NCBI GenBank assembly: GCA_034231615.1
Contig: CM067298.1
Span: 34,788,127-34,852,126, forward strand
DNA: 64,000 nucleotides
From: Meghimatium bilineatum
Taxonomy: Eukaryota; Mollusca; Gastropoda; Stylommatophora; Philomycidae
Direction: 5' to 3'
Of this stretch, positions 42,994-53,935 are shown in pieces (position 1 is the stretch's first letter; every line of letters starts with the position of its first letter). Under the pieces are notes generated by a model, which searched no databases, was not told the DNA's origin, and worked only from the letters and a program-made list of their open reading frames with translations. A program made the translations under genes and the position numbers.

Positions 42994-43779
42994 GCATATG
43001 GAAAAATGTACACTAAAAACTGATAATAAAATTCGTAACTACATTTATAAATTGGCTAAATCGAACAAGATGCCACAATTAAAAAAACGTCGAATATGCG
43101 ATGTGCCTTTGAGTAAACGGAAGTTTACCTATTATTTTAAGATTAAACAATTAGGTACGCAGCAAAAAATACAGCACTACTAATATTAAATGTCCTGATA
43201 ATATCTCTTATAATGTATACCCCATTATTTCCGTGATTTTCAATGGTGACAATCTTGAAAATACTTCACAATGACCAATTAAAATCACAAAGATATTCAT
43301 GTCAAATAAATTCACGAAGTATGTCAATAACAATGAAATCTCTAAATAAACAACAAACAACGACACATTTGCACTCATGTGAACTGTGATTTCCGTTCCA
43401 CAGTGGATCGAATTGATAGCATGAAAAACAAAAACATAGTTGCATTTCTCAACAACTAAGGCTTATTACACGTTATCAACTGGTACTGTTGACAGACTTT
43501 GGGTGTAATGCTGTACAAAAAATGACAAATTACGTACATTCATAAAACCTTTATAAATGTATCATTTATAGAGGAAATTTTTTAATCTAGTTACATTTGG
43601 ACAAAACATATTTTTATATAGTCACGGAGAAACTAAGTTGGATCTAAAAAAAATCTTTTAGATCTAACACTTAGCTTAGGAGAAAAGTAATTCCAACTGA
43701 GAATATGAATTATAGAACGTGCTATAATAATAAATAATAAGCATTCGTGTATTTGTATATGGCATTACGATGAAACTGT
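42994..43779. other. Target flank, no recognisable gene
   Basis: Right flank of the LINE-I insertion. A 61-codon frame at 42998-43183 rich in Lys is not recognised. An imperfect inverted repeat (43633-43674, around GATCTAAAA/TTTTAGATC) is present. Confidence 0.45.
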
Positions 43780-44110
43780 TATAGAATTTCCATGTATCAT
43801 TATAGAAAGAGAAGAAAACGAGCAAACAGGTTCTGACAACACTGTATGAAAAAACACTATAAACGGAAATACAGGTGAAACAAATAACCTATTTTTGATA
43901 TATGAAAAAAAGACATTATACTTTGTTGACGACCTTACATGAGAGTATAATCGAATGTATGCGAGCAAGAGGTAGTCAGAGATGAATGGGAGAGAAAAAT
44001 AATGAAATGGACAGGTTACAGTCTAGCAGATTGCACCACCATAGCAAGAGATAGAGGATGTTGAAGGTCTGTTGCATCCAACCTTCGCTGCGCTGGCAAT
44101 TGGTGATGCA
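43780..44110 (+). mobile_element. LINE-L 3' tail fragment
   Basis: A KKTSKQVLTTLYEK-type segment, then KKRHYTLLTT and a WTGYSLADCTTIARDRGC run, with frames broken. It is a near-parallel of 54775-54997. Confidence 0.75.
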
Positions 44111-44339
44111 TTAATTTGCGAAAGCTGCGTGAAATAGCATGATACGCGCTGTTCATCAAACCGTGATGTATCTATCTGACTGTCTATTAGCACACTTAAG
44201 CACAGAGATCGACAGAAAGTAGCACGAATTGGTTATATTATGAGAATGATTCAAATTCAATATATTTTGCACTCACAACAACAGAAAATAGTCTCCAAGG
44301 AGAACATCAGAATGGTTTAGGAGAACGAGATGACTTAAC

Positions 44340-44600
44340 CCCTGGCTAACCTATTGGCAATAACCTAAAATATTTTGGACACATTAAAAGACATGGCATC
44401 CTATTGAAGACCTTACTTGAGGGTAAAGTCAAAGGGAGGCGAGCAAGAGGTAGGCAGATATACAAGTGGGAGAGTATATCACAAGATGGACAGGTTATAG
44501 TCTAGCAGAGTGCACTATCAAAACAAGAGACAGGGGATGTTGGAGGTCTGTAGCAGTCAACCTTCGTTTTGGAGACGGTTCTTGATGATGAACCTAATTG
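44340..44600 (+). mobile_element. LINE-L 3' tail fragment, second copy
   Basis: The plus strand holds YFGHIKRHGILLKTLLEGKV, RRARGRQIYKWESISQ and TGYSLAECTIKTRDRGCWRS. This is the cleanest LINE-L terminus in the window, ending near 'ggttcttgatgatga'. Confidence 0.82.
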
Positions 44601-44745
44601 CGATCTAGGGATTTGTCTGTAAAACCGTGTCTTCGAATACTCATAGAAGCTTAAACAAAAGTAGATGTGAACTGTTGAACTGTAATCATAGTAATATGTG
44701 TTCCCCGTTATGTCGTGATTTTGAAACGTAATTTTATATATATTT

Positions 44746-44767
44746 GTGGGGGGGGGGGGGGGGGGGA
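44746..44767. repeat. Poly-G run
   Basis: About 20 consecutive G bases. Confidence 0.95.
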
Positions 44768-45247
44768 ATCCGCTTGATGCGCGTTTTGATAACAGTAAAA
44801 ATGATGTTCATAATTTCAGATAACTACGAATTCCTTTAATCTTTTTCAATATATGCAACATGCGTGACACATTTACTAAATTTTACTGCATTACAAATCA
44901 ATTGTGCAAAACTGGCGTAGGTTTGTAAATTCTCAGGCATATCAACATCTAGCCAGGATGGAAACGAGAGTGTGTTGTAGTATCTGAAAAATGTGTATAC
45001 ATATTTCAGTGGGTTGACCAATCTCCCGATGTTTGATTTTTGTTACACCGGTGAAATAATAACACACATTCTTGACACAGCAATGATGCAGCTGGTCACG
45101 GATCTCTAGAAATATGCAAGGGCTTTGTGCAAATAAGGATATTGCCCTTCTTTAAATTTATAATGTTACAGTATAGCTGCTATTTGTGAAAGAAGCCAAG
45201 TTTTATTACGGTAAAACTCAGCGCGACCTTCGCTTTGTAAACATATG

Positions 45248-45251
<4 letters not shown>

Positions 45252-45313
<62 letters not shown>
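45252..45313. repeat. (TA)n microsatellite
   Basis: About 30 TA units directly abutting the truncated 5' end of the hypermutated LINE-I copy. Confidence 0.98.
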
Positions 45314-45316
<3 letters not shown>

Positions 45317-47025
45317 TGGTATTCCGCGGGCGTGAAGGGAGGCGATGGTGAAGCCGCTCCTTGGATCGGGAGGAGACACACGGTCTTCAATTGCAGGCCC
45401 GTCGGCCTCTCGAGCTGTGTGCAATACAGTGGAGCGCATTGTCGCTCTTGGGATGCAGTGGTACCTTGGACAGAGGTGTCGCAGCGGGCAAGCTTCAGAC
45501 AGTGCTGTTCTGCTGGGGATCGGGCTACCTGCCTCTCCAGGGAGACTGAGGACGCCTTCCACGATAGGAAACTGGTACTAGCGGCATGGATAGACCTCGG
45601 GAGGGCGTTTGATGGAATTTGGAAAGGGGGACTTTTGGAGAGATTGTAAGATTGCAGGGTTGACTCGGGAATGTGCAGATGGGCAGAGGCATTCCTACAT
45701 TATTGAGGAGCCGGGGTGCAGTGTCGTAGGGTCCCCCGAGAAGGGGTCCTGTTACCTTCACTTTTCTTGGTTAGCATCGGTGACCCGATTGCGAGCTGCC
45801 GTATGGGATCAGGGTGGTAGTGTGTGCTAACGGCCTGGTGTGTGCTAACTGGTGCTTGGGGGGACATGTGACGCGACAGTGGCCACTGAACAGGTGCAAA
45901 GAGCTATTGATGCACTGGATGTATGGGCAGGTGGATGGTGCATCAGCGTTGGCACGGATGGGTGCGGCTTTTCATTCTTTGCCCTCTCGCCTATCGACGA
46001 GGGCCGGTGTTGTCGGGATGTATGGAGAGATTTTGGGAGAGGATGGGCGGCCCACATACCTCGGAGTTGCTTTTGATGATGGGCTGACATGGGGGCGGCT
46101 GATGGACAGGGCAACAACGGGGGCCGGGTGGGGGTCGGTTGTCCTGAGAGAACTGGATGGAGCAGCGTGGGAGGCAGTGGGAATCTACTCTGTAGGGTTT
46201 GCGAGCAAGGCGTGGGACCGTACCTGGAGTGTGGTTCGGCTGCCAGATGTCCTGCGTCGGACACCGCATTGCAAATCTGGATGGAGTGCAAGGCCAGGCG
46301 CTTGGGATAGTGTACAGTCAACATCCGTGGTGGAGATGCAGAGAGTGGGGAGAGTGCAGACACTTGGCGAGCGAGGAGGCGAAGGGTGGTGGCTGAGAGA
46401 CTGCTAAACTTCGGTCCTGGCCCACAGCCCGTGGTGTTCCTGACAGTTTCGGAGTCGGTGCTTCATGCTCTCTGGCCTGGAAGGCTAGAGGACTTGCAAA
46501 AGCTACTTAATGGGCTGTCTTGTCAGCGTGGGGAGCTATGTAGTGGATGCCCTCTAGCTGTGGAATACCGAAGATGGAAGGGCAAACTTTCTGGCTGGGG
46601 GGGGGGGGGTGCTGCCGAGGACTAGCTGGATGTGCCGGTCGTCTACCGTCAGAGGAGACGAGTCATCGGGTCAATGGGAGAGCCATGGGCGCTGGCACAT
46701 AATCATAATGGATGTCACATTGTAAACGGAACGGAGCGGGTTGTGGTTCTGCGCCTCGGGGTGAGACGCGATCGGCTCCGCGGTCGCATGTGCACCTAGT
46801 TCGGGATTGGCAGCGCGGCCATGTGCATATGGGCGGGTGGCACTGGGTGCCAAAAATATACTTCAGGAGTGTTCTGGGTGTGGGGCGCTGAGGAGGAGAT
46901 ATTGCCTAGGGAAACAACGCTCAGCTCTATGGGCCACTGTATGAGCTACAGGGGACGGTGAGTTTTATTCGGGAGACGGAATTACAGATATATACATGTT
47001 TCAAGTGAACAAAAGAAGAAGGGAC
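45314..47025 (+). pseudogene. LINE-I copy, 5'-truncated, A-to-G hypermutated
   Basis: Aligns along its length with 40748-42993 of the intact LINE-I, including the 3' UTR and a GAA tail, with a ~490-bp internal deletion near 46385 (missing about 41865-42350). It is strikingly G-rich. In a gap-free 120-bp hand alignment (46048-46167 with 41521-41640) there are 36 differences: 29 A to G, two A to T, and one each C to G, C to T, C to A, T to C and G to A; 29 of the 51 reference adenines are affected. Coding capacity is destroyed. The pattern points to adenosine deamination of the sense RNA before or during retrotransposition. Confidence 0.92.
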
Positions 47026-47054
47026 ATAGATATATTTTAAGTAAGGTGGCTTTT

Positions 47055-47245
47055 ACTTTAAAAACAAGGTCAGTCGCCCGTTTTTGCGTGTAATTCCCCT
47101 TTTTTAATGAGAAATGTGATGACCCTTTTGTGAAAAAATCGTTATTGGAGGGGTTTTACTTATCTTTTGGCCAAATTCGCAGTACTGAAAGTCATGTTCT
47201 GATTGCTAAAGAAGGGGATGGCTTGAACACCCCAACGCATTTACT
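47055..47245. repeat. Foldback-family arm
   Basis: 'aggggttttacttatc', 'ttttggccaaattcgcagta' and 'aaagtcatgttctgatt' match the right arm of the foldback at 32640-32890 and its relative at 53770. Confidence 0.7.
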
Positions 47246-47348
47246 TTCATTGCAACAGTTGTCTTTCAATTAGTGCTGAACAATTTCTCAGTTGTCAATT
47301 ATTGTGTACTTTATTCTACTTCAAAGAATGACTGTAAACTGCACTTAC

Positions 47349-47473
47349 CGCTGACTTGTTAACTGGTGCCATAAAGACTGGCTTTGGCTTGTGGTAACAT
47401 GGTCTTTCCAATGTATGAAATGCCATTTTCTGAACTCTTGTTGGTAATTTACCTTCGATACAGCCTTCAATTC
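47349..47473 (-). CDS. Candidate 5' exon of hexokinase
   Basis: Well-formed splice sites: acceptor TTCTTTCCCGCAG/GA and donor GCG/GTAAGTGC, ending in phase 0 as required by the exon at 19332. An in-exon ATG at 47426 gives 26 residues, MAFHTLERPCYHKPKPVFMA plus PVNKSA, which would precede VEGILRPL. Alternatively the frame is open throughout (IEGCIEGKLPTRVQK before the Met). If correct, intron 1 is 28 kb. The assignment rests on strand, phase and splice quality, not on sequence similarity. Confidence 0.45.
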
Positions 47474-47984
47474 CTGCGGGAAAGAACACACGAAGAACGG
47501 AAGTGATACTCAAGGTCAGTCGTCATGGTGAGAGCATTACAAAATTCGGCATAAAACGTAATTGAATCCTACATTAAAGCTTGTCTTATTTTTTTACACA
47601 TTCACTCTAGTGTAATTTTCAGATATGGTAAATACTTGTGGGTAATATAATGGATAGATCCAACATGTTCCTGTAAAAATAAGAACATTTTTCGCAAGGT
47701 ATTTACTTTAATAATCTTTAATTGCCCGCTGATATTTAAAATACTGAGAACGTTAGCAGTAAAAAAACACATGGGAATGCAGTACAGAAACTAGGCAGGA
47801 ATATAGAGGCATCCGCCTAGGATGGAAGTACCTAAAAAAATATACCGGAGCGCTGCAATAGAAATTATGAAGTTAATTTGTTTAAAAAGGGGGAGCTTGG
47901 CCAAGGCACCATCATTATTTCTAGTAGGTCCCATATCCGTGATGTGAAACTGTCACAATAATATAATAACAATAATATGAACCA
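47474..47984. other. No recognisable feature
   Basis: AT-rich spacer upstream of the candidate exon; nothing was recognised. Confidence 0.5.
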
Positions 47985-49765
47985 TAACCCGTCGTCGTTG
48001 TGGTGTCACACTTGATACATTAGCACTGCATGCCCTCCAAACAGCACTGTCCTCAGTCATTTGAAGTAGTGTAGAAAAATCAGGCCAAGACCATTCTTAG
48101 ATGTTATCAATCCAGGATTTTACTTTGTCCTCTTCTTCTCCTTCCATCCTCGACTGTTCCTTGCAAAATAATTTCAGAAAGAGAGACGTATCTCGTTACA
48201 TGTCTACACCAAACAATTTTGCTCAGTTCCACCACTGCCAAAAGTGGTTCTTGATAACCTGCAAGTTTGTTTCTTTGCTGCTGGACAAATATATTTGTCT
48301 TGTGTTCTGCGTGTTGTTGTTCGTCCATCACAAGTGATGATGACAATTTGTTACATCCACTTTTGAAAATTCAATTAGAGTTATGTTCTTGATTATGAGT
48401 TCGTAGATGGCTAATGAGCCCTATTCGAGCTGTAAATGTCATTGGACAGTTCGGGCATGGAATGACCACTGTAGATGGATCTGGGTCTATCCGTGACTTT
48501 CTAGCTACTCTCCGCTGCTGAGCTGCTGCATTTTTCCTCTTTTCACAAGATGATGCGCTCTTTTTGGTTGTAGAACGCCATGTAGATCTATTTTGTGCAA
48601 GTTCTTCCCATGTATCTTGGTATATTTCAAAGGCTTTCAGTGAGGTCTTTAGCGAGTCCTCGTAACGCTTTTTTTGGCCACCTTGAGATCGTGTAACATT
48701 CTCTAGCTCACCATAGAGAAGTATCTTTGGCAGACGATGGTCTGGTATATGCGCCAAATGACCTGCCCAACGACTCAAAATATGTGTTCTGCATAACTAA
48801 TTCTTAACAGACGTCTGTATCACTTGTTTTAGAAAGCCTGGATCCTTCTTTCTGTGTCTGCATTGAGTCTCCAACTTTCACATTCGCAATAAAAACAATA
48901 CTTAGCACTAACGATCTGAATATATTGATCTTTACTCTAATACTGATCTTACTTCTTCAAATCATATTCAACTTTGCCATGGCAGATATCGCCATCTTGA
49001 ATGTTAGAGTAATCTCATTTCCTGAGTTGTCATCATCACATATTCGAGACCCGTGATACATATAGGTAAACACAGCTCGAAAAAAAAAAAAACATTTCCA
49101 GAACATTGCTTTAAATGTTGACTCACAGAACGTTTGATGGTGTTAACTTCTTCAATTTGTGACAGTTTAATTGGATATTCCTGGAGTTCATACTTGGAAC
49201 TAGCCAAGAGATCTATATCATTGACATAACACAAGTTACAAAGTGACATACCTCCAATAGTTATTGATGTCTGGTGATATTGCAATGCCTCCCTCATTAT
49301 ATATTCAAGATATATTTTAAAAAGTACTGGAGAAAGTATACAACTTTGACTCACTCCTATATCCATCTTAAAAAAATAAACCAATGTCATTATTTATGAA
49401 AACAGCACTGCTTGCATCTTTATACAGATCTGCAATGATTTCTATGTTTGTTTCGAACAGAGCTCCAAAGACTTCAAAGATGTTTGTGTTGCAGATATAT
49501 TGTCTCAGAGCTGCGAGGGACAAACATTGGTGCCACACACGATCAAGTAAATGCCTTTTGTGAAGTCAATGAAATTTTGATACAGAGCACGTTGATGCTG
49601 TAACTGCTTTTCTATCAATATTTAAAGATTAAAAATGTGTTCTGTGGTACTTCTGTTTTTACGGAAACAAGACTGTTCTTCAGTTAAGTAAGATTCCTCT
49701 GATTTGCTTGTATTCTGTTCAGAATGGTCTTTAGTATCACTTTGCTAGAATATGATAACAATAAT
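47985..49765 (-). mobile_element. LINE-B copy interrupted by LINE-C
   Basis: Two parts of one LINE-B. The RT part (48793-49765) reads FKMDIGVSQSCILSPVLFKI (motif B'), LCYVNDIDLLASSKYELQEY (motif C altered from FADD to YVND) and flanking degraded sequence. The C-terminal part (47985-48310) reads AGYQEPLLAVVELSKIVWCR and SLSEIILQGTVEDGRRRRGQ. The frame joins across the LINE-C insertion when one copy of the 10-bp TSD is removed. Confidence 0.88.
48311..48782 (-). mobile_element. LINE-C, 5'-truncated, with 10-bp TSD
   Basis: A clean 135-codon frame (48371-48778): MSRWAGHLAHIPDHRLPKIL, QGGQKKRYEDSLKTSLKAFE and the C2H2 finger CPNCPMTFTARIGLISHLRT. TGTGTTCTGC at 48301-48310 and 48783-48792 is the target-site duplication. 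The 3' UTR matches 100-205 and 15610-15690. Confidence 0.95.
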
Positions 49766-49774
49766 GATATACAC

Positions 49775-49935
49775 TTTGTTCGTCCACCGGAGTTGACGAA
49801 AAGCATTTCAGCTCAACTGGAATGATAATGAAGATGTTGATGAATGAGATGTGTCCAATTTTGAATGAGCTATATGCGTGTCGAATTTCCTATCACATTC
49901 TGAACATGTGTGGGGAAAATCTTTGAGACATTGAG
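49775..49935 (-). mobile_element. LINE-C 3' end fragment
   Basis: The minus strand carries a CSECDRKFDTRIAHSKLDTS-like degraded C2H2 finger, followed by 3' UTR with 'gttcgtccaccggagttgac' on plus. Confidence 0.6.
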
Positions 49936-50099
49936 TAGCTCTTTCCTTTTATATAACGTTTTTTGTTGAGAACAGCTTGTGCGAGTTATTTGAAGCAGCT
50001 GTAATAATTGTCACTAATCATAATTTTACGACGCCACATCTTCTATGCATTCACATTGCTAATCCGTGATGGCCTTCTAATCCATCTTTTTTTGGAGGT

Positions 50100-50205
50100 G
50101 GGATTAGTCAAACACGAAAAAAACCCGTTTACTCTAGTTGCCAGGCGATTTCGTGCCGTCAGAACGGGCTGGTTCAATTCCCGTTGGTCTCAAGAAATTC
50201 TAATC
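50100..50205 (+). mobile_element. SINE-C 3' part
   Basis: 'ccgtttactctagttgccag', 'gcgatttcgtgcc' and 'ctggttcaattcccgttgg' match the 3' part of SINE-C at 9700-9775 and 62630-62700. A more diverged partial copy may lie at 50285-50380. Confidence 0.7.
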
Positions 50206-50687
50206 CATTGTCAAACATGGCCTGTGTTTTAACTTTTTCGCCACCACCAACTATACCATTGATATACTGAACCAAAAATGTCTCTGTCCGGCCGTGTTGA
50301 GCGCGGTTGTTAATCGAACTGGACTTGGGCTGCTTTACCTCAAAGACAATGACTTATTTCCCGTCAGCGCTGCATACATGTCCAGAGTTTGGATTTCAAA
50401 ATTGAATTAGTCTTAGGATTTGAACAAATGTGATACGCTACATTTGATCAACTCTATTTTCCCTGTGCAGTGGGAAGTTGCTATTCAAGGAGCACCGGGA
50501 GTTGATGTGCAATACCTGAATCAGGGCTCCTATTTTGAGAAAGACGGGGAGAGGGGGGGGGTGGTCTGTTGCAATGACAATTTGCAAACGTGACTATTGT
50601 ATTGACTTATGTATATTTTAGATCCAGATCCTTTTCCGTGTCCAGATTAACAGAGCTTGGCTTGAAATACAAAATGAAGTAAAATAA
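50206..50687. other. No clear feature
   Basis: Apart from the possible diverged SINE-C at 50285-50380 and a G-rich strip at 50546-50562, nothing was recognised. Confidence 0.5.
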
Positions 50688-51105
50688 TTACTAAAGAATA
50701 CCTACCTATCACTAGTAAAAAAAATGGTAACTAACAATAATATATAGAACAAGGACAATTTTCTACGTTGCGGTGCAACTGTGAGCTTTTTCAATAAAGA
50801 AAAAAAACTATTAAAAACACAAAATCATAAATATATTAATAGCTATAACGACTTGAACCTGTCTCCCTACGAAAGAAACAAGGTCAAGTCCTTGTGTCGA
50901 ACATAGCTTGACTATGTTTATTTGGTGAGGGAGACAGGTTCAAGTCATTATAGTTATTAATATATTTATGATTTTGTATTTTTGATCGTTTGTTTGTTTC
51001 TTGAAAAAGATCCCATTAGAACAATAACATAGAAAATTGTCATTGTTCTATGTTTTATTGTTAGCTATTATTTTTTACTAATGATATGTAGGTATTCTTT
51101 AGTAA
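50688..51105. repeat. 418-bp palindromic foldback element
   Basis: Arms of roughly 185 bp are complementary: the left arm runs TTACTAAAGAATACCTACC ... CATAAATATATTAATAGCTA ... GACTTGAACCTGTCTCCCT; the right arm is its complement ending GGTATTCTTTAGTAA. The unpaired centre is about 50872-50932. There is no coding capacity. Target duplication is not clear. Confidence 0.9.
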
Positions 51106-51349
51106 CCATTGTACTTCTCTATTACATGAGGCCACTTTTGAGATAAGTATCTTAATTTATCCTTATTTATCTTATTTTACGTGCTATCACACCTTATCTA
51201 TCTTCACTCCTCACCATCTTCTGTGCACTTTCCCCTCCTCACATACCACTATCTTCTCCTCATACCCTCCTCTTCTCTACTATGCTGCTACATCTTCCTC
51301 CGCTATCTATTCACTATCTTTTCTTTTTCTTTCCTCCCTATCTTGCTAA

Positions 51350-52175
51350 CCATGCTTGTCTCCATGTCTTCTTCTTCTCGTTCGCAGTTTGACAAGTCCT
51401 GTTTTCTTAATAAATGCTGCTCTATTTGAAAGCTCCTCAGTGCTCCCATACATCTTTCTGTGGATATCCATCTCTGTGGGCCAGTGTTCTTTCCTTAACT
51501 GATTTAGTGTATTGCAGTCTTGCAGGATATGTTCAGTGGTCTGTGCTGCCTGCCCACAAGGGCACAGTGGTGATGGGACCAATCTTAGCCTATTTAAGTG
51601 GCTGTTTAATCTGTTGTGTCCTGTCCTGAGGCGGAAGATAATAATCTGTTCTGCTGTGTCGAGATAGTGGTAATTGTCTTTTGGGTGGTCGACTTTACTT
51701 ATGGCCTTGATGAGGGTCTTCTTTTCTTGGTAGGTGATTTCTTGGTCTTTTTGTTCATGTGTTGCTCCATCCTTTGCCAGTCTGTCTACCTCTTAATTTC
51801 CTGGTATGCCACAGTGGGATGGTATCCACTGTAGTACTACCCTTCTTTGGATGCTCACTTCTCGCATGGTTTTCTTCAGGTCTGGCAGCTTATCTCTGTC
51901 AAGGGCTTGTAGGACAGACATAGCATCAGTAAGAAATACCACCTGATGGCATTGGCTTGTTGTGTTTTTAATTATTTCTGCAGCCACGTTTAAAGCCTGT
52001 ACTTCTGCAGAGTAGTTGGAGCAGAATATTCCAGTTGGTGAACATGTGGATTCGTTTTCTTTTTCTGAATATTTTATGTACACGCCAGCACCGCCGTTCT
52101 TCACTGCTCTGGTTGCTGATCCGTCGGTATATACTTGTATCCATGCTTCTCTGGGGTACAAACCTTCAATCATGT
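51350..52175 (-). mobile_element. LINE-I relative, RNase H to 3' end
   Basis: Minus strand: WIQVYTDGSATRAVKNGGAG (RNase H first catalytic Asp), SAEVQALNVAAEI, VFLTDAMSVLQALD, QWIPSHCGIPGN, a frameshift near 51795, a FRLRTGHNRLNSHL-type segment, and CPCGQAAQTTEHILQDC. It ends GCGAACGAGAAGAAGAAG, the same GAA tail as LINE-I. It is not A-to-G mutated, so it serves as a control for the copy at 45314. Confidence 0.92.
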
Positions 52176-52439
52176 TATATGAGTCTGGGTGTTGCCTCAG
52201 TTACATAACTGAGAAGAACATGCGCTTTTATTATAAAGGTTATGGACTGTCAAGAGCTATTTGCTCAAAGCTAAAGGGAGTAGTTCACCATCCCGATCAT
52301 CCTCATCATACCCTTCCACCCCAGTGTTCCTAGTCGAATACCCAACCCCCCCCCCTCACCTTAAAGAAATGATCATTAAAACTCACAAAGTGAGGTGATT
52401 GGCTTTTGTAAATTAGTGTTTAGGTTAACTCCAGCTACA

Positions 52440-53575
52440 TTTTGAATATGTATTTATGGCCCTGTGTCAGTTTCAGCTAATCTTCAATGTGCAGACGCCA
52501 TCAAATCTGATAATACGCCGAAATAGGATATGTTGGTCCATTGAGGACACACCCTGTGTGGCTATGCGATTTCTCCTTGATTTTCCGAGCATATTTTATA
52601 GAATTGGTCTGTTGCGTGCAACTGCATACCTTAGAGTGAGTTCTGACATAGACCATCCACTACACAGCGAGCTCCCTCTTGTGAAGGAAAGCAGGCTCAA
52701 GAGAGGTAAATCGTGGATGGGTCGGGTCGAGGATACCGTTAAACATATCTGCGCCCCAGAAGACAGCTTCTGGCGAGGAATGGATACCTATTCCTACGTT
52801 CTTTCAAGAGGCAGTTAAGACCGTCGTTACACTCTAACAGAGAGGGCAAGAAACACAGCCAAGTAAACGTGGTTGCTGAGGTCAAGGCTCTAATATGCGA
52901 GAATGCCGATGATTCAGATGTTGTGATTTACACGGACGGGTCGGTCATCCGTCACCAGCGATGCGCATGGGCCTTTACTGTCAGATCAAAAGGGAAAGCA
53001 GTACACGAAGCCAGTGGTGCCTTTACCGCAACAACGAGCAGTCTAACTATGGAAGTATTCGCCGTAACGCAGGCACTTTTCTGGCTGGAGTCGCAACCTA
53101 TTCCTATGCTTGCATACTAAGTGATTCACTGAATATGATTCAGAAAGTCAAAACAGGTGATGTACGTAGGGAATGGGCGGTGTCATTGGCGAGAGCTAAA
53201 ATGCGGGAATCACTACGAAATTCACGCTTATTTTTGTCCCCGGACTTGCGGGCGTGGAGGAAAACGAACGTGCCGACAAATTAGCTAGTCTCGCCACCAC
53301 AACAGACGGTCAGCCTATGGACCGAGCAGACATACTCACTGCTCTTCGTGAGTCCTCACGATCAGAGGACTTTGAGATGAATAAGCATGAGTCAATATCA
53401 AGAATTGGGAGTGAGGATGTGCGTGGACCGAAGAGAACCCTTAACAAAGATACAAAAAGAGCAGTGAACCAACATAGAACCGAAACCATCAGCCGTTATA
53501 CCCTGAGAGATTTACTGAAGCGGAGATCGGAGCACCTATAGACGTGTCCGGTGTGCGAGGATGATAATCAACATA
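52440..53575 (+). mobile_element. LINE-F, RNase H half
   Basis: Plus strand: HPLHSELPLVKESRLKRGKS, MVAEVKALICENADD, VVIYTDGSVIRHQRCAWAFT (RNase H Asp), TMEVFAVTQALFW (Glu), a frameshift, ILSDSLNMIQKVK (Asp), VPGLAGVEENERADKLASLA, then ISRYTLRDLLKRRSEHL and a CPVCEDDN end. RT is missing. Several frameshifts. Confidence 0.88.
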
Positions 53576-53690
53576 GCTAATACCTAATGAGGCAAATAAA
53601 ACAGTGACACAGCGCTGCTGGAAATCTAGCAAGAAATTTGTCATGCTATAAGAGAGATCCGGTTGAAGCAGAGCCGTAGGTGAGTTTTGA
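53576..53690 (+). mobile_element. SINE-A copy, diverged
   Basis: 'aggcaaataaaacagtgaca', 'cgctgctggaaatctagca', 'gtcatgctataagagagat' follow SINE-A order. It is inserted at or near the LINE-F 3' end. Confidence 0.7.
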
Positions 53691-53769
53691 ATTAAAAGAG
53701 CCGGGGTTCACGGTGATTCATCTAAAAATGGTAATTCGCTCTTTATTTACGAAACTCCATCTTAGATTA

Positions 53770-53935
53770 TTATGACATTTTTGCAGGGAATCCTTAAAAG
53801 GAAGGAGTGGGTTAACAACCTTTTGACCAAGTTCCTGATACTAAAACTCATGTTCTGATGCACTAAGGGAGGGTTTGAGCTCCAATCCCTCACCCCCTCC
53901 CCCTATCTGAGGGTTGTATGGGAGTGAGAACGAAC
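53770..53935. repeat. Foldback-family arm
   Basis: 'ggaaggagtgggttaacaac', 'cttttgaccaagttcctgat', 'aaaactcatgttctgatgca' and 'gagggtttgagctccaat' form the best-preserved arm of the 32640 family. Confidence 0.75.

Noticed and set aside
45218..46409. ORFs of 92-197 codons in the hypermutated LINE-I copy
   Set aside because: They arise because A-to-G change removes stop codons; they do not keep the LINE-I frame as one protein.
45314..47025. Diversity-generating-retroelement-style adenine mutagenesis
   Set aside because: That process changes A to any base; here A to T and A to C are rare, and no such system is known in animals.
47316..47513. Treating the whole 65-codon frame as a small gene
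   Set aside because: The well-formed acceptor and donor inside it indicate an exon at 47349-47473 instead.
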